Shown here: positions 51,238-58,565 of the stretch, piece by piece | How the letters are laid out: each line of letters opens with the position of its first letter | How positions within the stretch are numbered: position 1 is the stretch's first letter | Made by a program: the position numbers and the translations under genes | The notes under the pieces: generated by a model | What the model was told of the DNA's origin: nothing | The model's input: only the letters and a program-made list of their open reading frames with translations | Database searches by the model: none | Assembly (NCBI RefSeq): GCF_003258605.2 | Contig: NZ_CP031264.1 | Location: 6,750,232 to 6,814,231, forward strand | DNA from: Peterkaempfera bronchialis | GTDB lineage: Bacteria; Actinomycetota; Actinomycetes; Streptomycetales; Streptomycetaceae | Length of the DNA: 64,000 nucleotides | Direction: 5' to 3'

Positions 51238-51304
51238 CCATGGCCCCGATGCGACGGTGTGCACGCCGACCCGGCCGCTCCGTCCCTGCCCGGCGCGTCG
51301 TGGC

Positions 51305-51736
51305 ATGCTCGACCCCGTGACCCCCGAGGACCTCGCCCACCTGCGCCGGGCACGCGACCTCATGGACCGCGAGTACGCGCGCCCGCTGGATGTGCCCGCA
51401 CTCGCGCGTACCGCACTGATGTCGCCCGCCCACTTCTCCCGCCAGTTCCGCACCGCCTATGGAGAGACCCCGTACAACTACCTGATGACGCGTCGGATCG
51501 AGCGGGCCAAGGCCCTGCTGCGCCGGGGAGACCTCAGTGTCACCGAGGTCTGCATGGCGGTCGGCTGTACCTCGCTCGGCTCCTTCAGCTCACGCTTCAC
51601 CGAACTCGTCGGCGAGACCCCCAGCGCCTACCGGGCACGCGACCACCGGGCCGGAGCCGCCGTGCCCGCCTGCTACGCCAAGGTCGTCACCCGACCGAGC
51701 AGATTTCGAGAAGCACCGGTCGCACCGCCCACGTAG
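51305..51736 (+). CDS. AraC-family regulator (DNA-binding domain only)
   Basis: A 143-residue regulator made of two helix-turn-helices with little else. The first is LDVPALARTALMSPAHFSRQFRTAYGETPYNYL; the second is SVTEVCMAVGCTSLGSFSSRFTELVGETPSAYR. The ATG at 51305 or a GTG at 51317 may start it. It precedes a VOC-family gene by 10 bases on the same strand, a frequent actinobacterial pair in which the regulator controls the glyoxalase-like protein. Confidence 0.88.
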   Translation: MLDPVTPEDLAHLRRARDLMDREYARPLDVPALARTALMSPAHFSRQFRTAYGETPYNYLMTRRIERAKALLRRGDLSVTEVCMAVGCTSLGSFSSRFTELVGETPSAYRARDHRAGAAVPACYAKVVTRPSRFREAPVAPPT

Positions 51737-51746
51737 CGTTCAGGAC

Positions 51747-52154
51747 ATGGACCTCAAGCTCTCCCACACGTTCATCCAAGTTCACGACCAGGACGAGGCG
51801 CTGGCCTTCTACCGCGACATCCTCGGGCTCCAACTGCGCACCGATGTGGAGTTCGACGGCTACCGGTGGCTGTCCGTCGGCCCGCCGTCCCAGCCCGGGG
51901 TGGAGATCGTCCTGGAGTCGGTCGGCATGGGCCGACCCGCCGACGAGAAGACCTTCCGTGAGCTGCTGGCCAAGGGCTCGCTCAGCGGCGTGATCTTCGT
52001 CACCGGCGACTGCGACGCCACCTTCGAGAAGTTGCGCGCCTCCGGCGCCGAGGTGCTCCAGGAGCCGATCGACCAGCCTTACGGGGTGCGCGACTGCGCC
52101 TTCCGCGACCCCTCCGGCAACCAGCTGCGCTTCTCCGAGGTCCGTACCTCCTGA
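51747..52154 (+). CDS. VOC/glyoxalase-superfamily protein
   Basis: A 135-residue protein of two beta-alpha-beta-beta-beta units: LKLSHTFIQVHDQDEALAFYRDILGLQLRTDVEFDGYRWLSVGP and SGVIFVTGDCDATFEKLRASGAEVLQEPIDQPYGVRDCAFRDPSGNQLRFSEV. Candidate metal ligands are His7 and Glu131. It is paired with the AraC gene. Dioxygenase-type, glyoxalase or antibiotic-binding roles are all possible. Confidence 0.88.
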   Translation: MDLKLSHTFIQVHDQDEALAFYRDILGLQLRTDVEFDGYRWLSVGPPSQPGVEIVLESVGMGRPADEKTFRELLAKGSLSGVIFVTGDCDATFEKLRASGAEVLQEPIDQPYGVRDCAFRDPSGNQLRFSEVRTS

Positions 52155-52279
52155 CCCTGCCGCTGTGCCGGGCTGCTGCCGGGCGGTGCGGGCCGTCGGT
52201 TTCCCGCGCCGCCCGGTGCTCCACCCTGCCGTCCACGCCTCGGTGATCCACTTCCGCGGCCCGGCTCTAGGGTACGGGT

Positions 52280-53059
52280 ATGAGTGCTCAGGCATACCTC
52301 TCCGAACTCTTCTCGCTCGATGGCCGGGTCGCCGTGGTCACCGGCGGCAGCTCCGGCATCGGCCGGGCCATCGCAGGGGCCCTCGCGCAGGCGGGGGCGA
52401 GCGTGGTGGTCGTGGCCCGCAGGGAGGCGGAGTTGGCCGCCACGGTCGACGAGCTGACCGCCGCCGGCTGCCGGGCGGCCTGGGTCAGCGCCGACCTGGG
52501 CACCCGCGACGGTGTGCGCGCGGCGGCCGAGGCGGCGACCGAGGCGTTCGGGGAGCCCGACATCCTGGTGAACTCCGCCGGGATCAACCTGCGGCCGCCG
52601 ATGGGCGAGTTGGGCGACGAGGTGTGGGACACCACGATGGCGGTGAACCTGGAGGCGCCCTTCCTGCTGGGGCAGCGGTTCGGTCCCGGCATGGCCGAGC
52701 GGGGCTTCGGGCGGATCATCCACATCACCTCCCAGCAGGCGCATCGGGCGTTCGTCCAGAGCGGCGCCTACGGGGTGTCCAAGGGGGCACTGGAGTCCCT
52801 GGCCCGTTCACAGGCCGAGGCATGGTCGCCGTACGGCGTCACCTGCAACACGCTGGTGCCGGGCTTTGTGATGACGCCGCTCAATGTGCGGCTCTCCTCC
52901 GACCCGGAGAAGGTGGCGGCGCTGGCCGCACGCACGCTGATCGGGCGCAATGGGCTGGCCGAGGACTTCGCGGGCGCGGCGGTGTTCCTGGCCAGCCGCG
53001 CCTCCGGCTACGTCACCGGACAGGCCGTCTTTGTCGACGGCGGGCTCTCCGTGCACTGA
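52280..53059 (+). CDS. SDR oxidoreductase (gluconate 5-dehydrogenase-like)
   Basis: A 259-residue classical SDR. TGGSSGIGRAIAGALAQAGA (residues about 21-40) binds NAD(P), NSAGINLRPP follows, the catalytic Ser is in IIHITSQQ, and Tyr/Lys are in GAYGVSKGALESLARS. The C-terminus has the family ending SGYVTGQAVFVDGGLSVH. TAGGGT at 52268-52273 lies 6 bases before the ATG and there is no ribosome site, so the message may be leaderless. The substrate is unknown; gluconate or polyol dehydrogenation fits the family. Confidence 0.9.
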   Translation: MSAQAYLSELFSLDGRVAVVTGGSSGIGRAIAGALAQAGASVVVVARREAELAATVDELTAAGCRAAWVSADLGTRDGVRAAAEAATEAFGEPDILVNSAGINLRPPMGELGDEVWDTTMAVNLEAPFLLGQRFGPGMAERGFGRIIHITSQQAHRAFVQSGAYGVSKGALESLARSQAEAWSPYGVTCNTLVPGFVMTPLNVRLSSDPEKVAALAARTLIGRNGLAEDFAGAAVFLASRASGYVTGQAVFVDGGLSVH

Positions 53060-53299
53060 GCCTGCCGTTGTCCAGTGCCGCAGGAGTCGTGCAGCTCCAC
53101 CGTGCGTTTTCCGAGGGTGGGCACGCCTGGTTCTCTCCACGAGTCCGGACAGCAGATGTACGGCACTCCGGGAGGCATCCCGTCCCTGGCAGGCGTGGCT
53201 GTAGGGCCCGGCCCCGTGGGTGAGGGCGGGGCCCGGGCCGGTGGCTTGATCGGTCGGCGGGTCTTGATCGCTGCCGAGCCTGCTGATTGGGTGGCCGGC

Positions 53300-53860
53300 A
53301 TGACTGAGCTCGGACCCGTCGCCTGGCCACCTGCCCCGATCAGGACCGAGAGGCTCGTGCTCCGTGAGCCCGAGGCCCGGGACCGTGCGGCGTTCATCGA
53401 GCTGCTGGCGTCGCCAGAGGTGCACACCTACCTCGGCGGCCCCCGCGCGCGTGACGAGCTTGAGCGCGAGATGCCCGAGGCGCCCGGGCGGTGGCCCGGG
53501 AGTTTCGTCGTTGATCTCGACGGGGCGATGATCGGCCAGATCCTGCTCAGGAGGGCAACGGAGCACCGTCGCCCGGCTGCCGCGGGGAAGGCCGATCTCG
53601 GCTACCTCTTCCTGCCGCGAGCGTGGGGACTCGGGTACGCCGCCGAGGCGTGCACGGCGGCACTCGACTGGTTCGACGGCGTCCTTCCCGGCGAGCCGGT
53701 GGTGCTCACCACCCAGACCGCCAACGTCGGCTCGATGCGCCTCGCGGCAAAGCTGGGGTTCACCGAGGTGGAGCGGTTCCATGCCTGGGACGCCGAGCAG
53801 TGGCTCGGCCTGCGGTCCCCGGTCACGCCCTCCGACCGCCAGAGCAGCCAGAACGGCTGA
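53300..53860 (+). CDS. GNAT acetyltransferase (Acetyltransf_3)
   Basis: A 186-residue N-acetyltransferase of the RimJ/RimL type. RTERLVLREPEARDRAAFIELLASPEV is the start, LGYLFLPRAWGLGYAAEACTAALDW carries the acetyl-CoA loop (Arg/Gln-x-x-Gly-x-Gly/Ala type), and ANVGSMRLAAKLGFTEVERFHAWD the last motif. The ATG at 53300 is used; the frame is open 75 codons upstream without a good site. The 53060-53299 gap shows no other gene, but a near-palindrome of GGGCCCGG type lies near 53205-53240. Confidence 0.88.
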   Translation: MTELGPVAWPPAPIRTERLVLREPEARDRAAFIELLASPEVHTYLGGPRARDELEREMPEAPGRWPGSFVVDLDGAMIGQILLRRATEHRRPAAAGKADLGYLFLPRAWGLGYAAEACTAALDWFDGVLPGEPVVLTTQTANVGSMRLAAKLGFTEVERFHAWDAEQWLGLRSPVTPSDRQSSQNG

Positions 53861-53958
53861 GACGAGATCCCCGCCCGCCCACCGTGGACGACCACCACAG
53901 GCCGAGCGCGTCCCAGGGTGCGTTTCGCTGTTATCTTCGGGGGCCGGAGGTGGTGCCC

Positions 53959-56271
53959 GTGTCCGAGTGGTTCGACGCGGTCGATGCGCTGCTGGCCCGC
54001 GTGGAGGCCGGAGGAGACCTGCCGCCGCCGGAGGAGCGGGAACGGCTGCGCAAGGCCGCACGGCTGACCCAGGGGGACGTGGCCCAGGCCCTCCAGGTGC
54101 GGCGGGAGACCGTGGTGGCCTGGGAGTCGGGCCGTACCGAGCCCCGGCAGCCCAAGCGGGGAGCCTACGCCCGCCTGCTGGAGGGCCTGGCCGCCCGCTT
54201 CCCCGCCCCGGTACGGCCCTCCGGGCCTTCCGCAGCTGCCCCTGCGACGTCCGCCCCTGTGGACCCGCCCGTTGCCGGTCCTGCCGCCGACGGCCCCGAC
54301 CTGGACGCCTCCGGGGTACCGGTGACCGCGCCGCCGGAGCCGTGCGTGCGATGCGGCAGGCCGAGCCCGTACCGTTCCGGTGGCCGTCCCCGGCACCTGG
54401 GCGACTTCTGCGCCCCCGCCGCGCCCGCGGCCACCCCTGCGTCCAACCCTGAGCCCCCGTCAGCACCAGCGGCAGCACCCACCCCCGTGCCTGCGCCCAC
54501 TCCCGCGCCAGCGCCAGCGCCCACCCCCACCGTCGCCCCCGCGCCCACTCCGCCCCCCGCCCCCGGCCGGACCCGGGCGGTCGCCGCCCCCACCCCCGCA
54601 GGGGACACCCCGACCCGGGCCGGGGAGCGCTTCCCCAACGGTCCGCTGGCCGTACTGGACGGCGACGGCACCGCCCACCTCGCCGACGGCCGCACCCTGC
54701 CCTGCCCGGCCGGCACCGTCCCCGCCCTCGCCGACTGGGCCCTCACCACGGCGGGGATCGGCGCCGCCCGGCTGCACCGCTCCGGCAAGGACGGCGACCC
54801 GCTCGTCGTCCTCACCGCCGCCGCCGCCCAACGGCTCGGCCTACCCCCCGAACTCCAGGACCGCCGCACCCTGCGCCTCCCCGAGAACCACCGGGTGGTC
54901 AAGCAGTTGGCGACGGCGGAGTGGAAGCTGACCCGGCGCGGATTCGGCCCCTGGGCCCGCATCTACCGCCCGGCCAGCGACGGACGGCGCCACTGCGTAC
55001 AGTTCGCCGTGCTGCCCTGGGACGCCCTCGACCCCCGCGCCTGGGGCGACGCAGGCAGCTTCCCCGCAGCCGAACTGGCCCGGGTCCTCGGCGCCTACGC
55101 CGCCCGTGTCCTGACCCCGCGCGGCTCCACCGCCGTCACCGGCCTGGAACTCATGACCGCGCTGCGCCCACCCACCCGCGCGGTCCGGGACGAGGCCACC
55201 GGTGCCTGGACGTCCGGGCCGGTACCCGGCTCCCTGACCGCCCCGGTGGACCCGGCGCCGCCGGAGGCCCCCGCCGAGCACCCCGCCGCAGTCGGCCGCG
55301 CGGTCGGCGATGTGCTCGACGAGGAGGCCTACGAGTGGCACCGCGACCCGGCGCTGCTCACCGAGGAGGAGCGGTCCCGCCCCTTCGCGGTCGGCCTGGA
55401 CGTCAACACCGCCTTCCTCGCCGCCGCCAACCGGCTGACCGTCGGCCTCGGCGCACCCCGCCGGGTCACCGCGCCCGCCTTCGACCGCAAGACGCCCGGC
55501 TGCTGGCTGGTCGACCTCTCCGGCGTCCCCACCGACCCCCGCCTCCCGTCCCCGTTCACCCCCACCGGCGAACCCCCCACCGGCCCGGGCTGGTACGCCA
55601 CCCCCACCGTCGCCTACGCCGTGGAACTCGGCGCCCGGGTGCAGCCCGTCGAGGCATGGATCCGGCAGGAGTCCGCCCCCTACCTGGACCCCTGGCACGC
55701 CCGGCTGCGCGACGCCTACCTTGCCACCATGGCCGACCTCGGCGTCACCAAGGACCTCGGGGAGGCCGCCTACCTGGACGCCATGGACCGCCACAAGCAG
55801 GCCGACCCGGCGATGGCCGCCGTCCTGTCCGCGATCAAAGCGACCGTCAAGGGCGGTATCGGCAAGCTGCGCGAACGCCCCCAGGGCGCGGGCTACCGGC
55901 CCGGGGAGCGCTGGCCGGCCCTGGAACGCCCCACCTGGCGCCCCGACATCCGCGCCGCCGTCATCGCCACCGCCCGGGTGAACATGCACCGCAAGATGGC
56001 CAGGACCGCAGCCGCCGCCGACCTCTACCCGCTCGCGGTACTCTCCGACTGCGCCGTCTACCCCAGCTCCGGCCCCACCCTCCACCACCTCCTCCCGCAC
56101 ACCCCCGACGGCAGCCCCGCCCCCGGCACCTTCCGCCTCGGCGTCAGCCCCGGAATGGTCAAGCACGAGGGCACCCAGACCATGGCCTGGGCACTCGACC
56201 TGCTGGAGCAGGGTTACAACCCCGCCCGCCACATCAAGGGCGGCGACGCCGTCCTGGACGAAGGAGAGTGA
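53959..56271 (+). CDS. tap: Telomere-associated protein Tap
   Basis: A 770-residue DNA-binding protein that recruits the terminal protein to the 3' overhangs of linear Streptomyces replicons. The XRE-type helix-turn-helix is at about 28-62 (ARLTQGDVAQALQVRRETVVAWESGRTEPRQ). A CVRCGRP...GDFC zinc-ribbon-like segment follows, then a Pro-Ala linker with APTPAPAP units. The long Tap core (about 230-770) includes GLDVNTAFLAAANRL and KATVKGGIGKLRERPQG. The GTG at 53959 is preferred, 8 bases after GGAGG; GTGs at 53950 and 53953 are too near. Known Tap proteins are about 740 residues. It is followed immediately by tpg. Confidence 0.93.
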   Translation: MSEWFDAVDALLARVEAGGDLPPPEERERLRKAARLTQGDVAQALQVRRETVVAWESGRTEPRQPKRGAYARLLEGLAARFPAPVRPSGPSAAAPATSAPVDPPVAGPAADGPDLDASGVPVTAPPEPCVRCGRPSPYRSGGRPRHLGDFCAPAAPAATPASNPEPPSAPAAAPTPVPAPTPAPAPAPTPTVAPAPTPPPAPGRTRAVAAPTPAGDTPTRAGERFPNGPLAVLDGDGTAHLADGRTLPCPAGTVPALADWALTTAGIGAARLHRSGKDGDPLVVLTAAAAQRLGLPPELQDRRTLRLPENHRVVKQLATAEWKLTRRGFGPWARIYRPASDGRRHCVQFAVLPWDALDPRAWGDAGSFPAAELARVLGAYAARVLTPRGSTAVTGLELMTALRPPTRAVRDEATGAWTSGPVPGSLTAPVDPAPPEAPAEHPAAVGRAVGDVLDEEAYEWHRDPALLTEEERSRPFAVGLDVNTAFLAAANRLTVGLGAPRRVTAPAFDRKTPGCWLVDLSGVPTDPRLPSPFTPTGEPPTGPGWYATPTVAYAVELGARVQPVEAWIRQESAPYLDPWHARLRDAYLATMADLGVTKDLGEAAYLDAMDRHKQADPAMAAVLSAIKATVKGGIGKLRERPQGAGYRPGERWPALERPTWRPDIRAAVIATARVNMHRKMARTAAAADLYPLAVLSDCAVYPSSGPTLHHLLPHTPDGSPAPGTFRLGVSPGMVKHEGTQTMAWALDLLEQGYNPARHIKGGDAVLDEGE

Positions 56272-56274
56272 CCC

Positions 56275-56817
56275 GTGGGGGAGATCGACCAGGGCATGGA
56301 ACGCGCCCTGTACACCAAGCCGATCCCGCGCTCCGACGCCGCCCGCCTCCGCTTCCTGCTCCGCCAGGAGAAGGGCTCCACCCGCGCCCTGGCCGTCCGC
56401 CTCGGCGTCTCCCAACGCGCCGTCCAGCACTGGCTCAAGGGCGACCGGCACCCCCGACCGGACGCCGGAGCCCGGATCGAGGCGGAGGTGCGCCGCAGCT
56501 GGCAGCCCCGCGTCCGCCGACGGCTGCGCAGGCAGGCCGAGGCCGCCGGCATGGTGATCCACGCCCGCGCCCAGTTCGGCTTCACCGCCGCCCCCGGCTC
56601 CACCGACGACCCCCGGCTGCGCCTGATCACCCAGCACATCCCGGCCGACACCGCCGCCGCCCTGTTCGCCGCCCGGGACGCCGGCGCCCCCGAGGCCCGG
56701 CAGGCCGGCATCATCGCCGAGGGCCTCCAGGAGGCGTACTTCAAGGACGGCGGCCGCCGCGCCCCCGGGCTGCTGGTCGAATTCACCGGCATCGACTTCA
56801 TCGACTTCGGCATCTGA
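56275..56817 (+). CDS. tpg: Telomere terminal protein Tpg
   Basis: A 180-residue protein that primes end-patching and is covalently joined to the 5' ends of linear Streptomyces DNA. The N-terminus ERALYTKPIPRSDAARLRFLLRQEKGSTRALAVRLGVSQRAVQHWLKG (about 10-56) contains the helix-turn-helix typical of Tpg. RRQAEAAGMVIHARAQFGFTAAPGSTDDPRLRLIT holds the region of the DNA-linking Thr (candidates Thr104 or Thr110). The C-terminus is acidic and aromatic (FTGIDFIDFGI). The GTG is 3 bases after the tap stop, with AAGGAGA at 56261-56267. Length and order match known tap-tpg operons. Confidence 0.94.
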   Translation: MGEIDQGMERALYTKPIPRSDAARLRFLLRQEKGSTRALAVRLGVSQRAVQHWLKGDRHPRPDAGARIEAEVRRSWQPRVRRRLRRQAEAAGMVIHARAQFGFTAAPGSTDDPRLRLITQHIPADTAAALFAARDAGAPEARQAGIIAEGLQEAYFKDGGRRAPGLLVEFTGIDFIDFGI

Positions 56818-57128
56818 CCAGTCCCCGGCCGGCGGCAGCACTCGCGGTCTTGTGACCGAGCGCTTCATTTGGCCAGTGAGCGCCGCTGGACACCGGAAGG
56901 TCGTTCTCTGTCGCCGCCTGTGCCTGTTGTCGCGTGGCGGGCGGAGCCATGTGCGGGCCGCCTCGGCGTAGGGCTCAAGGTAGGTGAGACGGAATGGGGA
57001 GGGGTCGGGAAGAGTGTCCCCCTCGATGCGCCCGCGGAGGGTGCCCTGGTCGGCAGGAGTCCGCTGGGGCGGACGCCCCCTTGCCGCTGCGGCCTGAAGA
57101 ACCCGGCGAACGCAATCCGGTCACAGCA
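56818..57128. other. 311-bp gap after tpg, no supported gene
   Basis: A short open frame of 87 codons from a TTG at 56869 has no ribosome site and poor composition. Small inverted repeats such as GTCCGC-TGGG-GCGGAC (about 57059-57074) are present, but nothing like the dense palindromes of Streptomyces telomeres. Confidence 0.4.
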
Positions 57129-57638
57129 CTAGCCGGCGTAGGGGTTGCCACCGAGCCAGGTGGTGCCGTCGATCAGTTCGCGCACCGCGTCCAAGTGACC
57201 GCTGTGGCAGGCGACTTCGGTGAGCACGTGGATCAGGATGTGCCGCACGTCAGGCAGCCGCCAGGTCGGCCAGATCTCCACGGGCCAGGCAGCGGGCTCC
57301 TGTTCGGGCGCGGCGGCGGCGAGCACGGCGTCCGCGCGCGCGATGGCCGCCCGGTAGTCGGCGAAGACCTCCTCGGCGCTTATCCCCTCGGGTACGTACC
57401 AGTGCGCCTCCGCGCCCGCCGTGAGCTGTCCGGCCACATCCGGCTCGCCCGCGATCACCCCGGGGAACCAGAAGCGTTCGACATCCAGGGTGAGGTGGCG
57501 CAGCAAGGCCAGGCAGCTCCAGCCGCTGGGCAGCACCGGCCGCCGCAGATCCTCCTCCGAGAGTCCTTCGAGGATGCCGACGATGTGCTCGCGCTGGCGG
57601 TCAAGGGCGCCCTTGAGGGCGTCGAGTTCGGCGTTCAC
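57129..57638 (-). CDS. DinB-family protein (DUF664-like)
   Basis: A 169-residue four-helix DinB/YfiT-type protein. It has EHIVGILEGLSEEDLRRPVLPSGWSCLALLRHLTLDVERFW with the first metal His, then DVRHILIHVLTEVACHSGHLDAVRELIDGTTW with the other His ligands. Members often bind thiol cofactors such as mycothiol. The GTG at 57638 overlaps the stop of the SRPBCC gene by 4 bases, so the two are coupled. Confidence 0.88.
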   Translation of the reverse strand: MNAELDALKGALDRQREHIVGILEGLSEEDLRRPVLPSGWSCLALLRHLTLDVERFWFPGVIAGEPDVAGQLTAGAEAHWYVPEGISAEEVFADYRAAIARADAVLAAAAPEQEPAAWPVEIWPTWRLPDVRHILIHVLTEVACHSGHLDAVRELIDGTTWLGGNPYAG

Positions 57639-58132
57639 CGGGCGGCACACAGTTCGGCGAGGCGTTCCAGGGTCCTGTCCATCTGCGTCTGCCACCAGGC
57701 ACGCCCGCTGTCCACTTCCGTGCGCCTGTTCTCCGGCATGCGCGAACCGTCGAAGATCTCGGTCACCACCGTCGCCCCGGCCCCGTCCGGGAGCAGGTCG
57801 AAGATCCACCGGTGGCCCCACGCGGCCCCGGGCACGGTGGCGTCCGGATGCCCACGACCGGGCCTCGGCTCCCAGCCGATGCGGCGGTCCGGCTCGTACT
57901 CGACGATGTGGTTGTCCATCTCGTAGTCGCCGTAGCGCTCGTAGTACATCCGCATCACAAAGACGTCCCCGACGCCCGAGACCACGGCATCGGAGACGCC
58001 GGCGCGCAGCATCCCCGAGCCGTCGAGGTCCGGGTGCCGTCCGGGGTCGGCCAGGATCCGGAAGATGTCCCCCGCCGGTGCCCCGATGCGCCGGGACACC
58101 ATCACCAACGGCTCGCCTGTCGTACTCGTCAT
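57635..58132 (-). CDS. SRPBCC-family protein
   Basis: A 165-residue START-like protein: LVMVSRRIGAPAGDIFRILADPGRHPDLDGSGMLR at the start, FVMRMYYERYGDYEMDNHIVEYEPDRRIGWEPRPG in the middle and a C-terminal helix TQMDRTLERLAELCAA. Such proteins are often annotated as polyketide cyclase or dehydrase without proof. The ATG at 58132 follows GGAGGGG. It forms a two-gene operon with the DinB gene. Confidence 0.87.
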   Translation of the reverse strand: MTSTTGEPLVMVSRRIGAPAGDIFRILADPGRHPDLDGSGMLRAGVSDAVVSGVGDVFVMRMYYERYGDYEMDNHIVEYEPDRRIGWEPRPGRGHPDATVPGAAWGHRWIFDLLPDGAGATVVTEIFDGSRMPENRRTEVDSGRAWWQTQMDRTLERLAELCAAR

Positions 58133-58565
58133 ACCCGCCCCTCCGTCAACCGCAGAGCATGAACCTGACTTCCGCCTGGACGCTACAACAGGGGTACGAC
58201 AACGCCTGGCCGAGCAGCCGGGCCGAGCATGTACGAGCCTTGCCGCCGGCACCACATGCCGTCGGGTGGCGCGGCGATCCTCCCGCAGGACTCGCGCCGG
58301 CGTGCGGCCCACCTCCGCCGCCGGTCGACAGCGGCTTTCGGCCGCGTATGGGAAGGGGGTGGCGCTGGTGGTGTGCGCGGCCAGAGTTTTGACGGGGACT
58401 TGACAGGAAAGAGGGGGGCTCCCATCCTCGTGGGAGCGCTCCCAGATGCTTGCCTCGATGCTCGCGGTCGTGGAGGCGCGGAGCGTCCGAACGGCGGGTC
58501 CCGCGCTGATGGCGCTCCCGAGCCCTCGACTTCCGCGCCGTACCCGCTCGAAGGAGAGCATGCCC
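58133..58565. promoter_or_regulatory. Regulatory gap upstream of the GH44 cellulase
   Basis: This 433-bp gap between divergent genes contains the CebR box at 58431-58444 and the AAGGAGA ribosome site at 58551-58557. TTGACA lies at 58400-58405, about 26 bases before the operator, and is a possible -35 element. No gene is seen. Confidence 0.5.
58431..58444. promoter_or_regulatory. CebR operator, perfect consensus (GH44 cellulase)
   Basis: TGGGAGCGCTCCCA matches the CebR palindrome exactly, 121 bases upstream of the cellulase start. Confidence 0.92.

Noticed and set aside
56818-57128. Telomere or replication-end palindromes next to tap-tpg
   Set aside because: Only one or two 6-bp inverted repeats occur. 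The tightly spaced, GC-loop palindromes of Streptomyces telomeres are absent.
56869-57132. An 87-codon frame after tpg as a small gene
   Set aside because: It has a TTG start without a ribosome site, Gly/Pro/Arg-rich shadow-like composition and no recognisable similarity.
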